A DNA stretch of 43,283 nucleotides from Ophryocystis elektroscirrha (taxonomy: Eukaryota > Apicomplexa > Conoidasida > Neogregarinorida > Ophryocystidae). The translations under genes were made by a program, and so were the position numbers. The notes beneath the pieces were generated by a model. It saw nothing but the letters and a program-made list of their open reading frames with translations, had not been told where the DNA came from and made no database searches. Numbering within the stretch: position 1 is the stretch's first letter; every line of letters starts with the position of its first letter. Where the stretch lies: assembly GCA_030141585.1 (NCBI GenBank), contig JAQIFP010000015.1, positions 46,255 to 89,537 of the forward strand, read 5' to 3'. Below, piece after piece: positions 1 through 11,688 of this stretch.

Positions 1-356
1 AAAAAAACTGGATATTAAGTTTAATATTTTTGATACAACAAAACTCATTATTAAATGATTATTAATGAAAAGCTTCTAATTTTACATTTATGTGAAGTTT
101 TGGTTTAATTATAATAGTTAAAAAAATTCAAGTTAGTAAGTAGTATAAGTTACAATTAAGGCTCATTTTTTTAATCAGTCATACATCACAATTAAATATT
201 TAATACAAAGTATTGTTTACTTGTGACAGGTTGTACCCTAAAAATAGTATTATGTAAATATTCAACCATTAAAATAAAGCCATTTACTTTTGCAAATTAT
301 ATAAAATTATGGTGTTGTTTTTGACAAAAAATAGTGGAGGCACGGTTTTTTAAATT
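1..356. other. Upstream intergenic region, no gene seen
   Basis: This AT-rich stretch lies before the SSL1 start codon. I see no coding exon, tRNA or clear motif on either strand. It probably holds the SSL1 promoter and 5' untranslated region. Confidence 0.5.
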
Positions 357-1964
357 ATGGCAGAAGACAAAGTTTTCGTAGAGTTTTTTGTTGATTCAAA
401 ACCCGAAACCTTCAATACATCGCTAAAATCCGTTGACGAGGATGAAGATGAAAGTTATGCTATGGAGTTGCAAATTTGGAATGGGAACTACACTGGTAGA
501 ACTTTATCTACCGAACACAAGAAGTATGAGCCAGAAAACACTTCAGAAAACGATTTAAACAAAATTAAGCTATATGTTGAAAGAGAAGTTATTAGGTTGT
601 GATAAAATTACATTTTCAAAACAATGCTATAGATTTATGATATTAATCATTGATGTTACTGAAAGCATGCTTGAATCGGATTTTAGACCAAACCGAATTA
701 CATGCTGTTTATCTAAAATTAAAGTAATACACATTGTTGTTAGAACTCTATTAAACTATTATAAAGTGAATTCTTATAGCTATAATTTTGTAGCAATTCA
801 TTGAAGTTTTTTTTTTACATAATTTATTGAGTCAAATGGGTTTAGTCGCAATATCTCAAAAAAAAGTTATACTTGAGGTTGTACCAACAAGCAGTCCACA
901 AGTTTTGGTAAAATCAAAATTTTATAACTTGAATTCAGATAAACAAATTAACTGAAATTACAAATAATGATTGCAAAGGAGTTATGTCTTTGCAAATCGG
1001 TCTTCAAAGAAGTTTGAAGCTGCTAGACAATTGCCCTCCTTATGGGTTCAAAGAGATTTTGATATTATTTGGGAGTATATCCACATTTGATTTAGGGTAA
1101 TAATGAATAAATTTTTCAGATTTATAAGCTCATATTGCAAACTAATTTATTTTATTTGATTTGAAATGATTACAATTCTGTTTTTTAGAGATATTCGAGA
1201 AACACTCAAAGAACTTTCTAGTAAAGATATCAGGGTATCAGCTATTTCTTTTGCTCCAGAGTTGTATATTTTGAAGGTTGTTATAGTATTTATTTTGGGA
1301 TTTATATGCAGGAAATTTGTGAAAAAACTTCTGGTCATTTGTATGTTGTTCAAAACATAAAAAACTTGATATCAATACTGATGAATTTTAGATTGTCTCC
1401 AAAAAAGTAGAAATAATATATTGACGTTAGTTATAGAGTTAAACCTAAAAAAAATCAATTAATATTGATGGCGTTTCCAAAACTGAATACATTTGCAAAC
1501 CCTATATTATGTACTTGTCACTGCAGTTTCAGGTGATAAACTTTATTACATAAATTATAAGTAGCTATCAAGTTTATAGTTGTCCTCGTTGTTATAGCAA
1601 AATTTGCAAAATTCCAACAATATGTAAAGTGTGCAAACTACATCTGGCTAATGTATCTGATGTTAATCGAATTGAACAACAGCTGCAATTGAAAGTCGTA
1701 ACAGAAAAAGTAAGGACTTGAAAGAAAAATATTCAAAAGATTGACTTAGCATTTGATTGTCATATGTGCAAAAAACATTGTATTAATGAATGCTTTGAAT
1801 GTAAAACTTGTTATTCAAAAATATGCAGGTAATTGAAAACAACTTTATATTAATTCAGTCGATGTAACGAGTTTCTTAATAAATATTTTGAAATTTGCGT
1901 TAATTGCTACTACGTTGACAAAGTTAAATCTTGTGAAAAGTTTAATGGTAAGGAAGAAGAGTAA
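357..1964 (+). CDS. SSL1: TFIIH core subunit SSL1 / GTF2H2 (p44), multi-exon
   Basis: This is a subunit of the TFIIH core, which acts in RNA polymerase II initiation and nucleotide excision repair and stimulates the XPD helicase in family members. The first exon (357-595) encodes an acidic N-terminus. After a 37-nt intron (596-632) comes the von Willebrand A-like fold: a strand reading ILIIDVTESM, then FRPNRIT, matching the family's DGSRTM...LKPNRLT. Further exons give RDIRETLKELSSKDIRVSAI and a GHLYVVQN segment. The C-terminal half is a zinc module with CPRC, CKVC and CHMC pairs and a final RING-like CNEF...CVNC. Introns near 761-788, 1098-1188 and 1289-1323 must be removed to keep frame. 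The stop follows a GKEEE tail. Identification is firm; some exon edges are my reading. Confidence 0.86.
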
Positions 1965-2117
1965 ATCTATGTTAATTTAGCTGAGTAGTTAAACTGTTAA
2001 AAATAAATGCTGGACAACATTTATTATCAAACATATTTTTTCACAAACTGATTATAAATAAATTATACCTATAGCCTAAGATAGTTTTGAGTTTATTGTG
2101 TTTTTTTTAAACCAAGG

Positions 2118-4843
2118 CTAAAACTGAGGTTTTTATTTAAAAAATGCTACCTGGTGAAGTGTTGAATCATGTTCGCAATTCTGGTCACAAAGAACCCAAA
2201 TAGATTCCCAGACTACTGAAGAAATATCTTCAAGTTTACCAAGTTTATTGTAAAACCGAAAAACTTCACTTCGAGAAACCCTTAAAAAAATTAAAATATA
2301 TCTTTTTTTACCCTTCGTGATCGCGAAATCCACAGATTTTTTGATCTTGATACCACTTTCTTGCCTTCAAACATCTCGTTTCATTTTGAAGTAATTGTGG
2401 TAAGTTTTGTCTTGAACTCGTTTCATTTTTTTGCGCTTCACGAACAGCTCTTTGAAAATCAGGAGTTTGAAAAATATCTAAAAGATTTTTTTTTTGTTTT
2501 TGTGCTCACCTTCAAATAAAGCTGGTCGAATCCCACAACCAAAAATTGAAAAAGGATTTATATTCTGTTGTTCCTTGATAGTAGAATACCATGTTTCTTT
2601 CGTCTTAGCCCTATTCTTATTTATATTTCACTAAAAGTACCAGGATGCGTAGTTTTTTGGTTCCTTATTTTGTTCATCTCTAAACAAACAAATCTTTAAT
2701 TATAAAGATTACTCATCGGATAAATAGGCTTGATCATCATAATTTTTTGAAGGTAAAGGTTTCAGCCGCCTTTAGCATAAAACAACTTGAGATGAAAAAT
2801 ACCTATGATACCGTTCCTCTTTCATATAACTCCTAGGAGTAAATAATTTTGTCGTCAAGTCTTCAGTTAATATATTAGATTCATGTTTAGAAAAATCTAA
2901 GAGTAATTGATTTCTCTACTTATACTTCGCAATGTAAAATCAACACTTTCGTTTTTCGCAATAAGACTTGCATCTTCTCTTTTCATAACAGGAGTTTTCT
3001 TTAAGGAATCAATAGGGTTTAATTGATTTCTTGAAACATATACTTTGAGCAAAAAATGTACGCATTCTTTATCATATCATTGTTTATTAATTTATATTAA
3101 GTATCATATATAATGATAAGTACTTTCATATCAAGAAAAAATTACCTGATTTGACATTTAGAGTCCGATTGATGTAAAATTTTTTGATCAGGCTCTGGAT
3201 CTGTAGGCAGTGAAATTTGATAAATCTAGTTGAAGTCTTTCACTTTAAACAAATTAATTTTGGCTTACTTTCAATTGCGCAAGTGTCAGTGTTATTCATT
3301 TCTAAAACGTCTATTAAACAATTAATTCTTTATTTATCACACCGGTGAATTGATCTTTAGAGGCTTTATGATCAAAATTTCGAAACTGTCGATTGTAGTC
3401 AGCAAAATCTTAGAATTAGTTCATCATGAAAAAAGCTTACCTGAATCTTTTTTTTGATATAATGGATTAAAAGGCTGAGGCATTGCATTTATAACACCTG
3501 TCAATCATAAAAATTAATATAGCAAATTACTAGTCTGGATACTTTTCTTATTCAAATCTGATAAAGATTTGTTCAAAGAATTATACTGTGCTTGTTTGCA
3601 TTTTAAACCTAGTAATCTTTTCATTGGTATTGGAGTTTCTGTTGCGTGGAACTGGCGTGCATATAGAAACACTTCATTTGTGAGTTCAGTGCTTCTATCT
3701 TTAGATTTTTGAGTTTTCAGAAAAGGTTCTGTCGACTTTCGTATATTATTTGCTAAACAATAAGGAGTTTTCCACTCGTTATCAGCTTTAAAAGGTTTCT
3801 GAAGATTCACACTTTTCCAAAAAATCTCTTTTTCATATACTTTAGGTTGTGTTCCGGATTTTTCAATTGACTCTACTAAGCTCATTAAATAGCCTGATTT
3901 TGGAATAATTGAAGCTTGATATTTTTGAAAATCTTTTTCATCACCCAAATTATTAACGAGAGTTTTGCTATAGGGGTGATCTGATTGATCTACACTTTTA
4001 CGTTTTACGTTTAATTTTGTTGAAAAAGATTTTTCTGCTGTTAAATCATTTTTTTCAAATTGCTCGAATCTACGGCACAATGAATGAAAACCTGGAGTTC
4101 CCTTTAGATCAGGTGAAAATGGTGTTAATTTTTGTAATGAAATTTTTTGCGATGTATTTTTAATAGAGTTTCTTACGAAAGATACTTTTTTTTCTTCGTT
4201 AGATATGTTCATTGCTTGTTTCTTCAAAGTTTCTAGTTTGTCTTGATTAATTTTTTTATGAATACAATTTGACGATGGCGATAGTTCGTTTAACGGATCA
4301 AAAGATTGCGTGAAATTTCGAGCAGTGCGTATTTGGTAAGCCTACTTTAAAAATATACTTATCAAAAAATATGCGTCATTGAAATGGTAATAATTAATTC
4401 TCCTTAGTTATAATATTACTATATGAAAGATTTCGGTATAAAAAATAATTTGCAAATTAGTACAAACATTTATTTTAATAAGAATATGAATAATTGATTT
4501 ATCTTAGTTAATTAATGGTCTACGCATATGCAGTACTTACTAATTCTTTGGTCATAAAATGATTACATACAAAAGACTGACATTCTTTGAAAATATGATT
4601 GAAAAAAGCTTGTTCCTCTGAATGGTTTTCCGGAAGACACAAAGGATAATCAAGGATATCTTCCTGAGTCAATTTACTGACACGACTGGGGAATTCATAA
4701 AGTAGTTGCGATCTATAAGCGTCAATTCTTTGATTTGATTTAGCTATAAGCGTAGTAATCATTTCTTTGAAAATTTCTATTATTTTGAAAATTACATAAA
4801 CATCATTCATAGTTTCACATGAAGGTTTTTTACAAGAATCCAT
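2118..4843 (-). CDS. Multi-exon protein of unknown function; weak Nup35/Nup53-type C-terminus
   Basis: I do not firmly recognise this gene. The first exon starts at 4843 (MDSCKKPSCE...) and continues after an intron ending near 4342 into a long exon rich in Lys, Ser and Asn. About eight further short exons, separated by introns of about 25-35 nt, run to roughly 2118. Spliced reading is continuous, with landmarks such as NAMPQPFNPLYQ, LFTPRSYMKEER and NPFSIFGCGIRPALF. The last segment reads KICGFRDHEGVSRSEVFR, then LGKLEDISS, then SIWVLC. Its order (GF, a helix, a Gly-turn, then an aromatic strand) resembles the RRM-like MPPN fold of nucleoporin Nup35/Nup53. Low-complexity polar sequence before it would fit a linker nucleoporin. 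The similarity is weak, and the exact stop depends on whether the last intron is used (2118 or 2133). Confidence 0.45.
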
Positions 4844-4939
4844 ACGTAATTTGTTAGTATGTGAACAGAAAAAAGGTACACTGTCTGGAACTTATTCTAT
4901 GAACGTCAATTATTTTAGATTGAAAATAATGTAGCAAAT

Positions 4940-6332
4940 TTAATTATTTTGATTTAGAGAAATTTGAAACTGCTCGTATCTAGCAGCATTGCGTTTTAAT
5001 ATACTCTCAACTGGACCAAGCAATCTACGAAAACTTTTGCGATCAAGACTTAGGCATTTCACCGACTGGTTCTACAAAGTTGTAAATAGAAAAAGGATTT
5101 ACTTTGACTTCCACAGTAGCGGCTCTCGGCTGATTTTTTATTAGAGCTAGCTCTCCAAAATAATCTCCTCTTTTGTATTGCATACATTCAACACCATCTT
5201 TTATGGCAACCGCTGTTCCAGATTCTGAAAATTAAGTTAGAGGATAAAATACAAATGTGTAACATTTTTAAAACAAATTCACTCACCTATAATATAAAAT
5301 ACATCTCCTAGATCTCCTTGAGTTATAATCGTCTCATTAGGCACAAATGTGCAAGGCTTTAATGCATCAGATAACTTGGATCTTTCATAGGAATCCATGT
5401 CTTTTAAAATTTCGACCTAGTCAATTGAAAAAACCAAATTTTTGCTACTTCTTTCAAAAAACTATCGTATAATTCTCGTCTTTCAATAGCAGAATTTCTA
5501 ACAATGTGATTGAAACATTCCCTGTCTAATTTCCTTCAATTGAAGTTAAAAAAAACTATTCAGTACCATAATATAACATCGCCCTTAGCTTTAATCGTTG
5601 CTGCACGAGGTGTATTGTATAACAATGCAAGTTCCCCAAAAATTTCTCCTTCTGAAAGATTTCCTAAATATACATCTTGAGTATCTTTAATCTAATTAGT
5701 TTAATTTTTAAAACAGTCGTTATTTTGCTCACGGAAAATTTATAGATTTCAACTAGTCCAGATTCGATAATATACAAACAATTCCCATCATTACCTTGTT
5801 TGATAATGACATCTCCATCTCTGAGCACAGTTTCATTAATTTGTTTATTTACTGGAAACTAATTTCATTGAAAGCAGCTACAACAGTTGTTAATTCGTTG
5901 TGATCTAAATTCTGCACATTTAGCATTATTTATATTTTTAAAACTAACTTGAAACATGAAAGAATTTGCTATAGTATTTTTGACACGAAGTTCCTGTTCA
6001 GGAGTTTTTTTATAGACCTATCAAGTTAGTTAAAAACAACATTGATTGATTTTTACGGGAGTTTTAAAGTTTTGTTTACTATTCCATTCGCCGTAAACCT
6101 CGGCGCTTACGGAATGCCTGGCACATTTCAATCGAGTTCCTGGTTTAAAATTCTAATAAAATCTCGGTAAAATCATTAATGTATTAACAATATTCTTAGT
6201 GTTACTTACTTCTTGCAATGGAGCTAGATCGTCGATTTCATCACTTTCATTATCAATTTCATCATCATCATCATCTAGTGTTTCACTTGCAAGTTCTTTA
6301 GTATGAAATTTGTCCTGAATTTTTTCGTTCAT
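4940..6332 (-). CDS. PKAr: cAMP-dependent protein kinase regulatory subunit
   Basis: This protein binds and inhibits the PKA catalytic subunit and releases it on binding cAMP (or another cyclic nucleotide). The start used is at 6332 (MNEKIQDKF), followed by an acidic Asp/Glu run. An upstream in-frame exon is possible, so the start is uncertain. The inhibitor region reads [15 protein letters not shown] (about 6093-6135). It is followed by two cyclic-nucleotide-binding domains, each with an intact phosphate-binding cassette: [17 protein letters not shown] in the first and [17 protein letters not shown] in the second, both keeping the Glu and Arg that hold the cyclic phosphate. The C-terminal exon carries [17 protein letters not shown]. 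No clear docking/dimerisation helix is visible at the N-terminus. At least six introns of about 30-45 nt interrupt the gene. The inhibitor site lacks the usual Arg at P-3. Confidence 0.9.
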
Positions 6333-6615
6333 GTTGGAAACATTTTCTTCAATCCTGAAATCAATTATCTATTAAATTCTTAACTGATTTGTTTTTAGGT
6401 TTTTTTCTCGACGCAAAAACGTCAAAATTGTTTTCATTATTTAAAGAAGTTGTGACTATATGTTCAAAAAATTATTATCAAGATTAAAAGGTTTCAATAT
6501 ATAAATTATAGGTATGCAACAGATAAAAAGATCAAAATCATTCAAAAATAGATTAAAACTGGTATATAGAAATAATTTTGATATTATACCGCTTTTTTAG
6601 GCATACGGTGTAGTT

Positions 6616-9600
6616 TCACTCAATTTGACTTCTTTTTTGTAAAATAAAAAATTCTATTTTCTTTTTAAGTTCATCTGCAGGGATCAAGTTAGATATTTTC
6701 AAAGGCATTCTGATTAATCGCGGTATAATAAATTTTTCGAACCTGTTGAACGGGTCGAACTCTTCTGTCAAAAGATGTCTCTCAATATTTTTTCGATCCA
6801 TAATATTACCAGATGTAGGCAATAATACAGGGTTTATCATAAGTTCATCCATAATAGGGTCTTTGAACTCTTCCTACAATATAGTGAAAGCACATCAAGT
6901 TTACGGGTATATCATCCCAAATTTTGGACAGCCAATCTTCTTCTTTTTTATAATCCATTGATTCTTTCTGCAATAATTGAACTAAGTTGTAAAAAGCCGA
7001 TATTTCGTCTTTATTTAAAATTCCTTCACGACGAACAATAGTTTGCTGAACAAAATTGAATGAATTTTAATTTATACAGCTTTTTTAAATATAAGAATGT
7101 CAAAATAACGAGAATCGTTACAAATACTACTAAGTAAATTTGTTTCATGTTGATTATTTTTGTCTGAAAATTATTTCATCAATTTTTATATTACTTAAAT
7201 TTATGTAAACTCTACAGATTGACGCTAGCAAGTTCCGAGGTTCAAAATTCAATTCTTCAAAATTTGATACTTTTAATTGTAAACAGCGAGGACCAACCAA
7301 ATTGTTTAAAGAACAGTCAAGGCTTGTCACCTATTGGGGTTTAGTGAAATTAAAACTTGTTGATAATTTGGATAATAAAGCAGGGCGTTTTTTACCGTTT
7401 GAGATAATAATATGCTATTTTTTGATATAAAATTGCAACATATTTCAGAGAAAAGAACCATAAGTTTCACGGATTTTAAACCAGCTTCGAGCAGTGTTTT
7501 GGCGAGTCTGTACTGTTATTTATCTTTGTTAGTTTGATACTTTTTCAACTCATTTATCGGCATGGAAGAAACTTCTTGACCATTTTCAATGTTCAGATCG
7601 TCTAAATTTCAATTCAACATGACGAAAGATTTTTACTGCTTTCCTGGAATCTTTGGCTCCTATCATCACTTTGATCAACTTTATTTGTAATTTTCAATAG
7701 TTCACGTTTTTTTATTTCTGCCAACGCAGACATTCCTTCATCTAACACCCATGTCATAGATTCCACATACATCGCGAAAAATCTAAGAACCACCTATTTT
7801 AAATGTTTTTATAAAATATTTACTTCTTTATTACTCAAATCTTGGATAAAGCTACTTAGTCTTGATTTATGACTTGAATACTGTAACAGATGTTCAAACA
7901 AGCGTATAATCAAGAGTCTTTGATTCATTTTATCATAATAACCAGCTAATAATTTTGCTATGAAAACATGGTATTATGTACTTTTTTGAGCATCAATGAA
8001 AGAACCTATCAAAGATGGTATTGACCACTTAATAATTCCATTAGTATTGGATAACCTTGCATATGATGAATGTGTACAAATTTGTAATATGAGTTGAAAT
8101 CCACTGCAAACGTATTTTTATGCTCAAAAAATAATACCTAGATAATCTAGAATGAGGATTTCGGATAATATTATTTGATCTCATATAGAACAAAGACAGT
8201 GCTGTAAGTAGTTCAGCATCGAGAAATAATAATGATTCCAAAACACTATTTTTCATGAAATTTCGTCGATTTAATAGATCTTCAGAAGAAAGAGCTAACA
8301 TTAGCTTAGTTGCATCAATCATATCATCATAACAACATAATGGAAACTTTTTTAGATTAGAAGGACATTCTTTAAAAACTGATGAATCAATCTGTTACAA
8401 TTTAAAAAATTTATTACATAAACTAGTATTGAAATGAATACTATTACTAATTAAAAATCCTCACCATATTGATTTTTTCAGACATGTTTAACGAAAAATT
8501 GTTTGAATTAGGAAGAGCTTTACACAAATTATGGGCTATGTAGTGAAGAATTAAATTACAAAAAGACCACCAATCTTTTAGAAAAACACTATCAAACACT
8601 AAGGTTGCGAAACAAAGCATTTTGCCTAATAATATATTGTATTTTTCTTTTGCTTCAGGTTTGAAATCTTTTAAGCTTTGATAACTATCATTTAATAATT
8701 CAAGAAGAAATTGAAATTCTTTAAGAGCTGGACAAAAGATGTCATGCATAGCTCTCAACGCCAGAAAAAAAATTTCAGTTGAAAATTTTGCGGGATTCTC
8801 TCGATGACTGAACAAAGATAACAAATTAATTTTCACACCTAATGTTCATTAATTCAGTTTCTTCCAAATCCGCATAACAAGCTTCGTTAATAAAATTATG
8901 CATTAAGGTTTTTGCATCTCGAGTAAGTAAATAATATGGATCAATCAAATTTCTTTAAAACACTTGAAAAAAAACATTTCTTACAATTTACTGACGGATA
9001 TTGGTTGGATTAATTTGATCAAAACCCAAAAAGCATTTAAAAGAAAACCAGTGTCACTAAAATCTTTTATCTCTATATTCAAATGTTAAAACAATTATTT
9101 GTTATTTACTCAATAAGAAATTGTTTAATGTAGGATTATTTGTGTTATAAGTAGTATAAATAAATTGTTGTCTGACGGATGGCATATTAGTAGACATAAG
9201 ATGAGAAAACCAAGTGAGAAGATTTTTTTTATTTTTTGTACGACAAAGACTTGTAACAATGGATGTTGCTTCTTTGATATTTTCTTGTAATATCTTACGA
9301 GTTGATAGTATTACATCAACGTTCAAGGGTTTTTCAGCCATGTTGGGAAAATTTCGGAGCCTGTATGATAAATTTAGATTCTAAACAGTTGAGGAACAAA
9401 ATTTTTTACCTCTGAAAAATAAACTTCATCCATGGGATTTAAACGGAGCAAATGCCCGAATATGTACGAAAATTGTGTTTTCCAACCAGAATTGTTTGAG
9501 TTTAGTTGATTTATGTTTTCATTTTCTAATAAAGGGATAAGTTTGGACGACAAAAAACGATTCAGTGTGTAAACTGTTTCCAATTCAACGTTAATCATTG

Positions 9601-10463
9601 AACGTTCAGCTAGCTTCTTGTCCAGTGTATCAAGAAAAGTGTTTAGCAGATTAGTTGTATGTTTATTATCATCATTTTGTAAACATATTTCGAGTATATT
9701 GCTTGTAAAAATAATTATTTGAGGTATTCCAGATGAATAAATATTGCGCAAAATATCACAGAGAAATTGAGTGTCGTTCTTGTTACTGTCCTCAATCTGA
9801 TGGAAAGTAAGAAAAATTAATTGATACCTCGAAGTAATCGAAGACTTGGAAAAAAAGGACGCTATAATTTGTTATCAATTGCTGAATTGCTATAAGCATA
9901 TCATTTTCGCTAATATTTAATTTTGTGCATAAATTTGTCAATTGATTGTGCACTGTAATATTTGCTTTAATATTTTTGCTCTGGCAATTGGTGAAACAGT
10001 TTGTAAGCCAATAAATTGCATTTGGGGATATAGATAATTTGAAAAATTTGATACCTGCAAGAAGTATGTCTTCTGCATAATTCATAAATGAAGAGGGTTC
10101 AATTTTTAAAAGGTCCAAGTTAAGAAATATATGAGTTCTTTTTGAATCATACTCGTACGGCGAAGTAATTACAAAAAAGTTTAATGCAGAAATCTTGGAT
10201 GTGGAAAAATTAAAAATGAAATTTACAAGTAACGACAATTCCGTGTGAGTTAATTCCTTTTTTTCAAAATTTGATTCACCCTTACCATCTTGGTTTTGTA
10301 AATGTAGAGTACTATTTGTATCGGAATTGGATTTTATATTATCATTTAATGCATTCAATTTTTGTTTCTCTGCTTCGAGACGATCAAGAAAAGCTTTTTT
10401 AGACGTTTCTGCTTCAATGGCAGAAATTGAAGAATTAGGGAGAGCAGATGGTTTTGCCCCCAT
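6616..10463 (-). CDS. UFD2: Ubiquitin conjugation factor E4, U-box ligase (UFD2/UBE4)
   Basis: UFD2-type E4 enzymes extend ubiquitin chains on substrates handled by the Cdc48/p97-proteasome route. The start at 10463 gives MGAKPSALPNSS. The Ufd2 core follows over many exons: HLLRLNPMDEVYFSEVKNF, then LLTWFSHLMSTNMPSVRQQF, then KFSTEIFFLALRAMHD, then FMKNSVLESLLFLDAELL with a downstream IIRNPHSR. These align with core landmarks such as TECFFLTLRALH and IRNP. The last exons encode the U-box: EEFKDPIMDELMINPVLLPT, then GNIMDRKNIERHLL, then FDPFNR. After a 33-nt intron inside it comes a MPLKISNLIPADELKKKI tail. E2-contact residues of the U-box are recognisable. Total length of about 1000 residues fits yeast Ufd2. 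Most introns are about 30-40 nt. Confidence 0.87.
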
Positions 10464-10733
10464 ATTCAATAATTTTAATTGTAATTATTATAAACTGAAC
10501 CTAATTATTTTCTGATATTTACAGTTGACATAAAATACTTAAATAATCACTACAACCATCTTGAGTTGACATTTAAAAAAAAGTAACTTTAATCAATTTC
10601 AAACCATATCGATTTTTAGTGTAATTAATTTTTTTTCTATTATCTGCATATAATGAAAACTCATACATAATTAGAAAATTTTGCACCATTTTAACCTTGT
10701 TTTTTTAACACAAACAATAAAAAATAAATATAA

Positions 10734-11576
10734 ATGACTGTCAACAAAGAGAACTATTTTTCAAAGTGGTTAGTAGGAGATACTTACATAAATTCAGTAT
10801 CATCGTTAATTTTATTCAACGGAGTTGGATCTGATCCACAAGTGTTTTTAGCAAAAAACAATTCATATGATAAAGAACATAACACATTGCGTTCTTATAC
10901 TAATAAAAATTCGATAGATTTTTTATGCGTACATTTACCCGGAAGAACAGGTCGATCGAGTGATAAATTTGCTGAAAACATTGAAGATGTAGTTACAAAT
11001 GTATTTTCATCACTAAAAAAACTTTATTGCGACATAGAATCCAGAAAGTTTATAGTTTTTGGACATTCTATGGGAGCGTGGTGTGCCTTTGAGTTAACTC
11101 ACAAGCTAAAAAAAATGCATTATAATGTCACCACTTTGATTTTGTCATGTATGATCTCTCCTATAGCCGAATCTCGACCATGGATATGTCAAGATCAACT
11201 AAGCTCCAAAGAATTTCAGAAAGAATGTTTGGAATGGGGTATGAACGAAAGAGCTATAAAACCTGGAATATGGGAATTTTATGAGCCTATTTTACGATCA
11301 GATTTCAAAATGCTTGACAATTATGTTTATGAAGGAAATTCTACTTTCAAAATAGACGTTCCAACAGCAATAATTTTTGCTGCTGATGATAAAAAAATTA
11401 CACATTCAGAAGAAAACGTACAAATCTGGAAGAGCGTCATATTTTCAAACCCTTCAAATTCCCAAAATATAATAGATGTTTTTCTTATTGATGGTAATCA
11501 TAATTATATGCAAGACAAACATTGTCGTCTTAAATGGATGAATTATATTGTACATATTCTTGATGAACGTATTTGA
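10734..11576 (+). CDS. Type II thioesterase (alpha/beta hydrolase, OLAH-like), intronless
   Basis: Type II thioesterases hydrolyse acyl groups from the phosphopantetheine arm of fatty-acid or polyketide synthases, either to release product or to clear stalled chains. The 280-residue protein has the family's early HLPGRTGR segment (residues 68-74, compare PGRxxR). Its nucleophile elbow is GHSMG with Ser112, the acid is Asp218 or Asp219 in FAADDK, and the catalytic His256 lies in DGNHNYM. The triad is therefore complete. It has no signal peptide or membrane segment, so it is probably cytosolic. It is one of the few intronless genes here, which may reflect retroposition or transfer. No synthase is in the window, so its partner would be encoded elsewhere. 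A generic acyl-thioesterase role is the alternative. Confidence 0.82.
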   Translation: MTVNKENYFSKWLVGDTYINSVSSLILFNGVGSDPQVFLAKNNSYDKEHNTLRSYTNKNSIDFLCVHLPGRTGRSSDKFAENIEDVVTNVFSSLKKLYCDIESRKFIVFGHSMGAWCAFELTHKLKKMHYNVTTLILSCMISPIAESRPWICQDQLSSKEFQKECLEWGMNERAIKPGIWEFYEPILRSDFKMLDNYVYEGNSTFKIDVPTAIIFAADDKKITHSEENVQIWKSVIFSNPSNSQNIIDVFLIDGNHNYMQDKHCRLKWMNYIVHILDERI

Positions 11577-11688
11577 CATTTTTGATCAGCTGATTTAATA
11601 TATTCAACTTATTATGTGAGGTTGAGTTTGAGTCAATTAGATGTACAAAAAAAAATTCTTGCTCAAACATATATAGCAATTAATTATT

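Noticed and set aside
1147..1360. Overlapping frames on both strands inside the SSL1 gene
   Set aside because: They are read-through of SSL1 exons and introns, or shadows on the other strand; the spliced plus-strand reading matches TFIIH p44.
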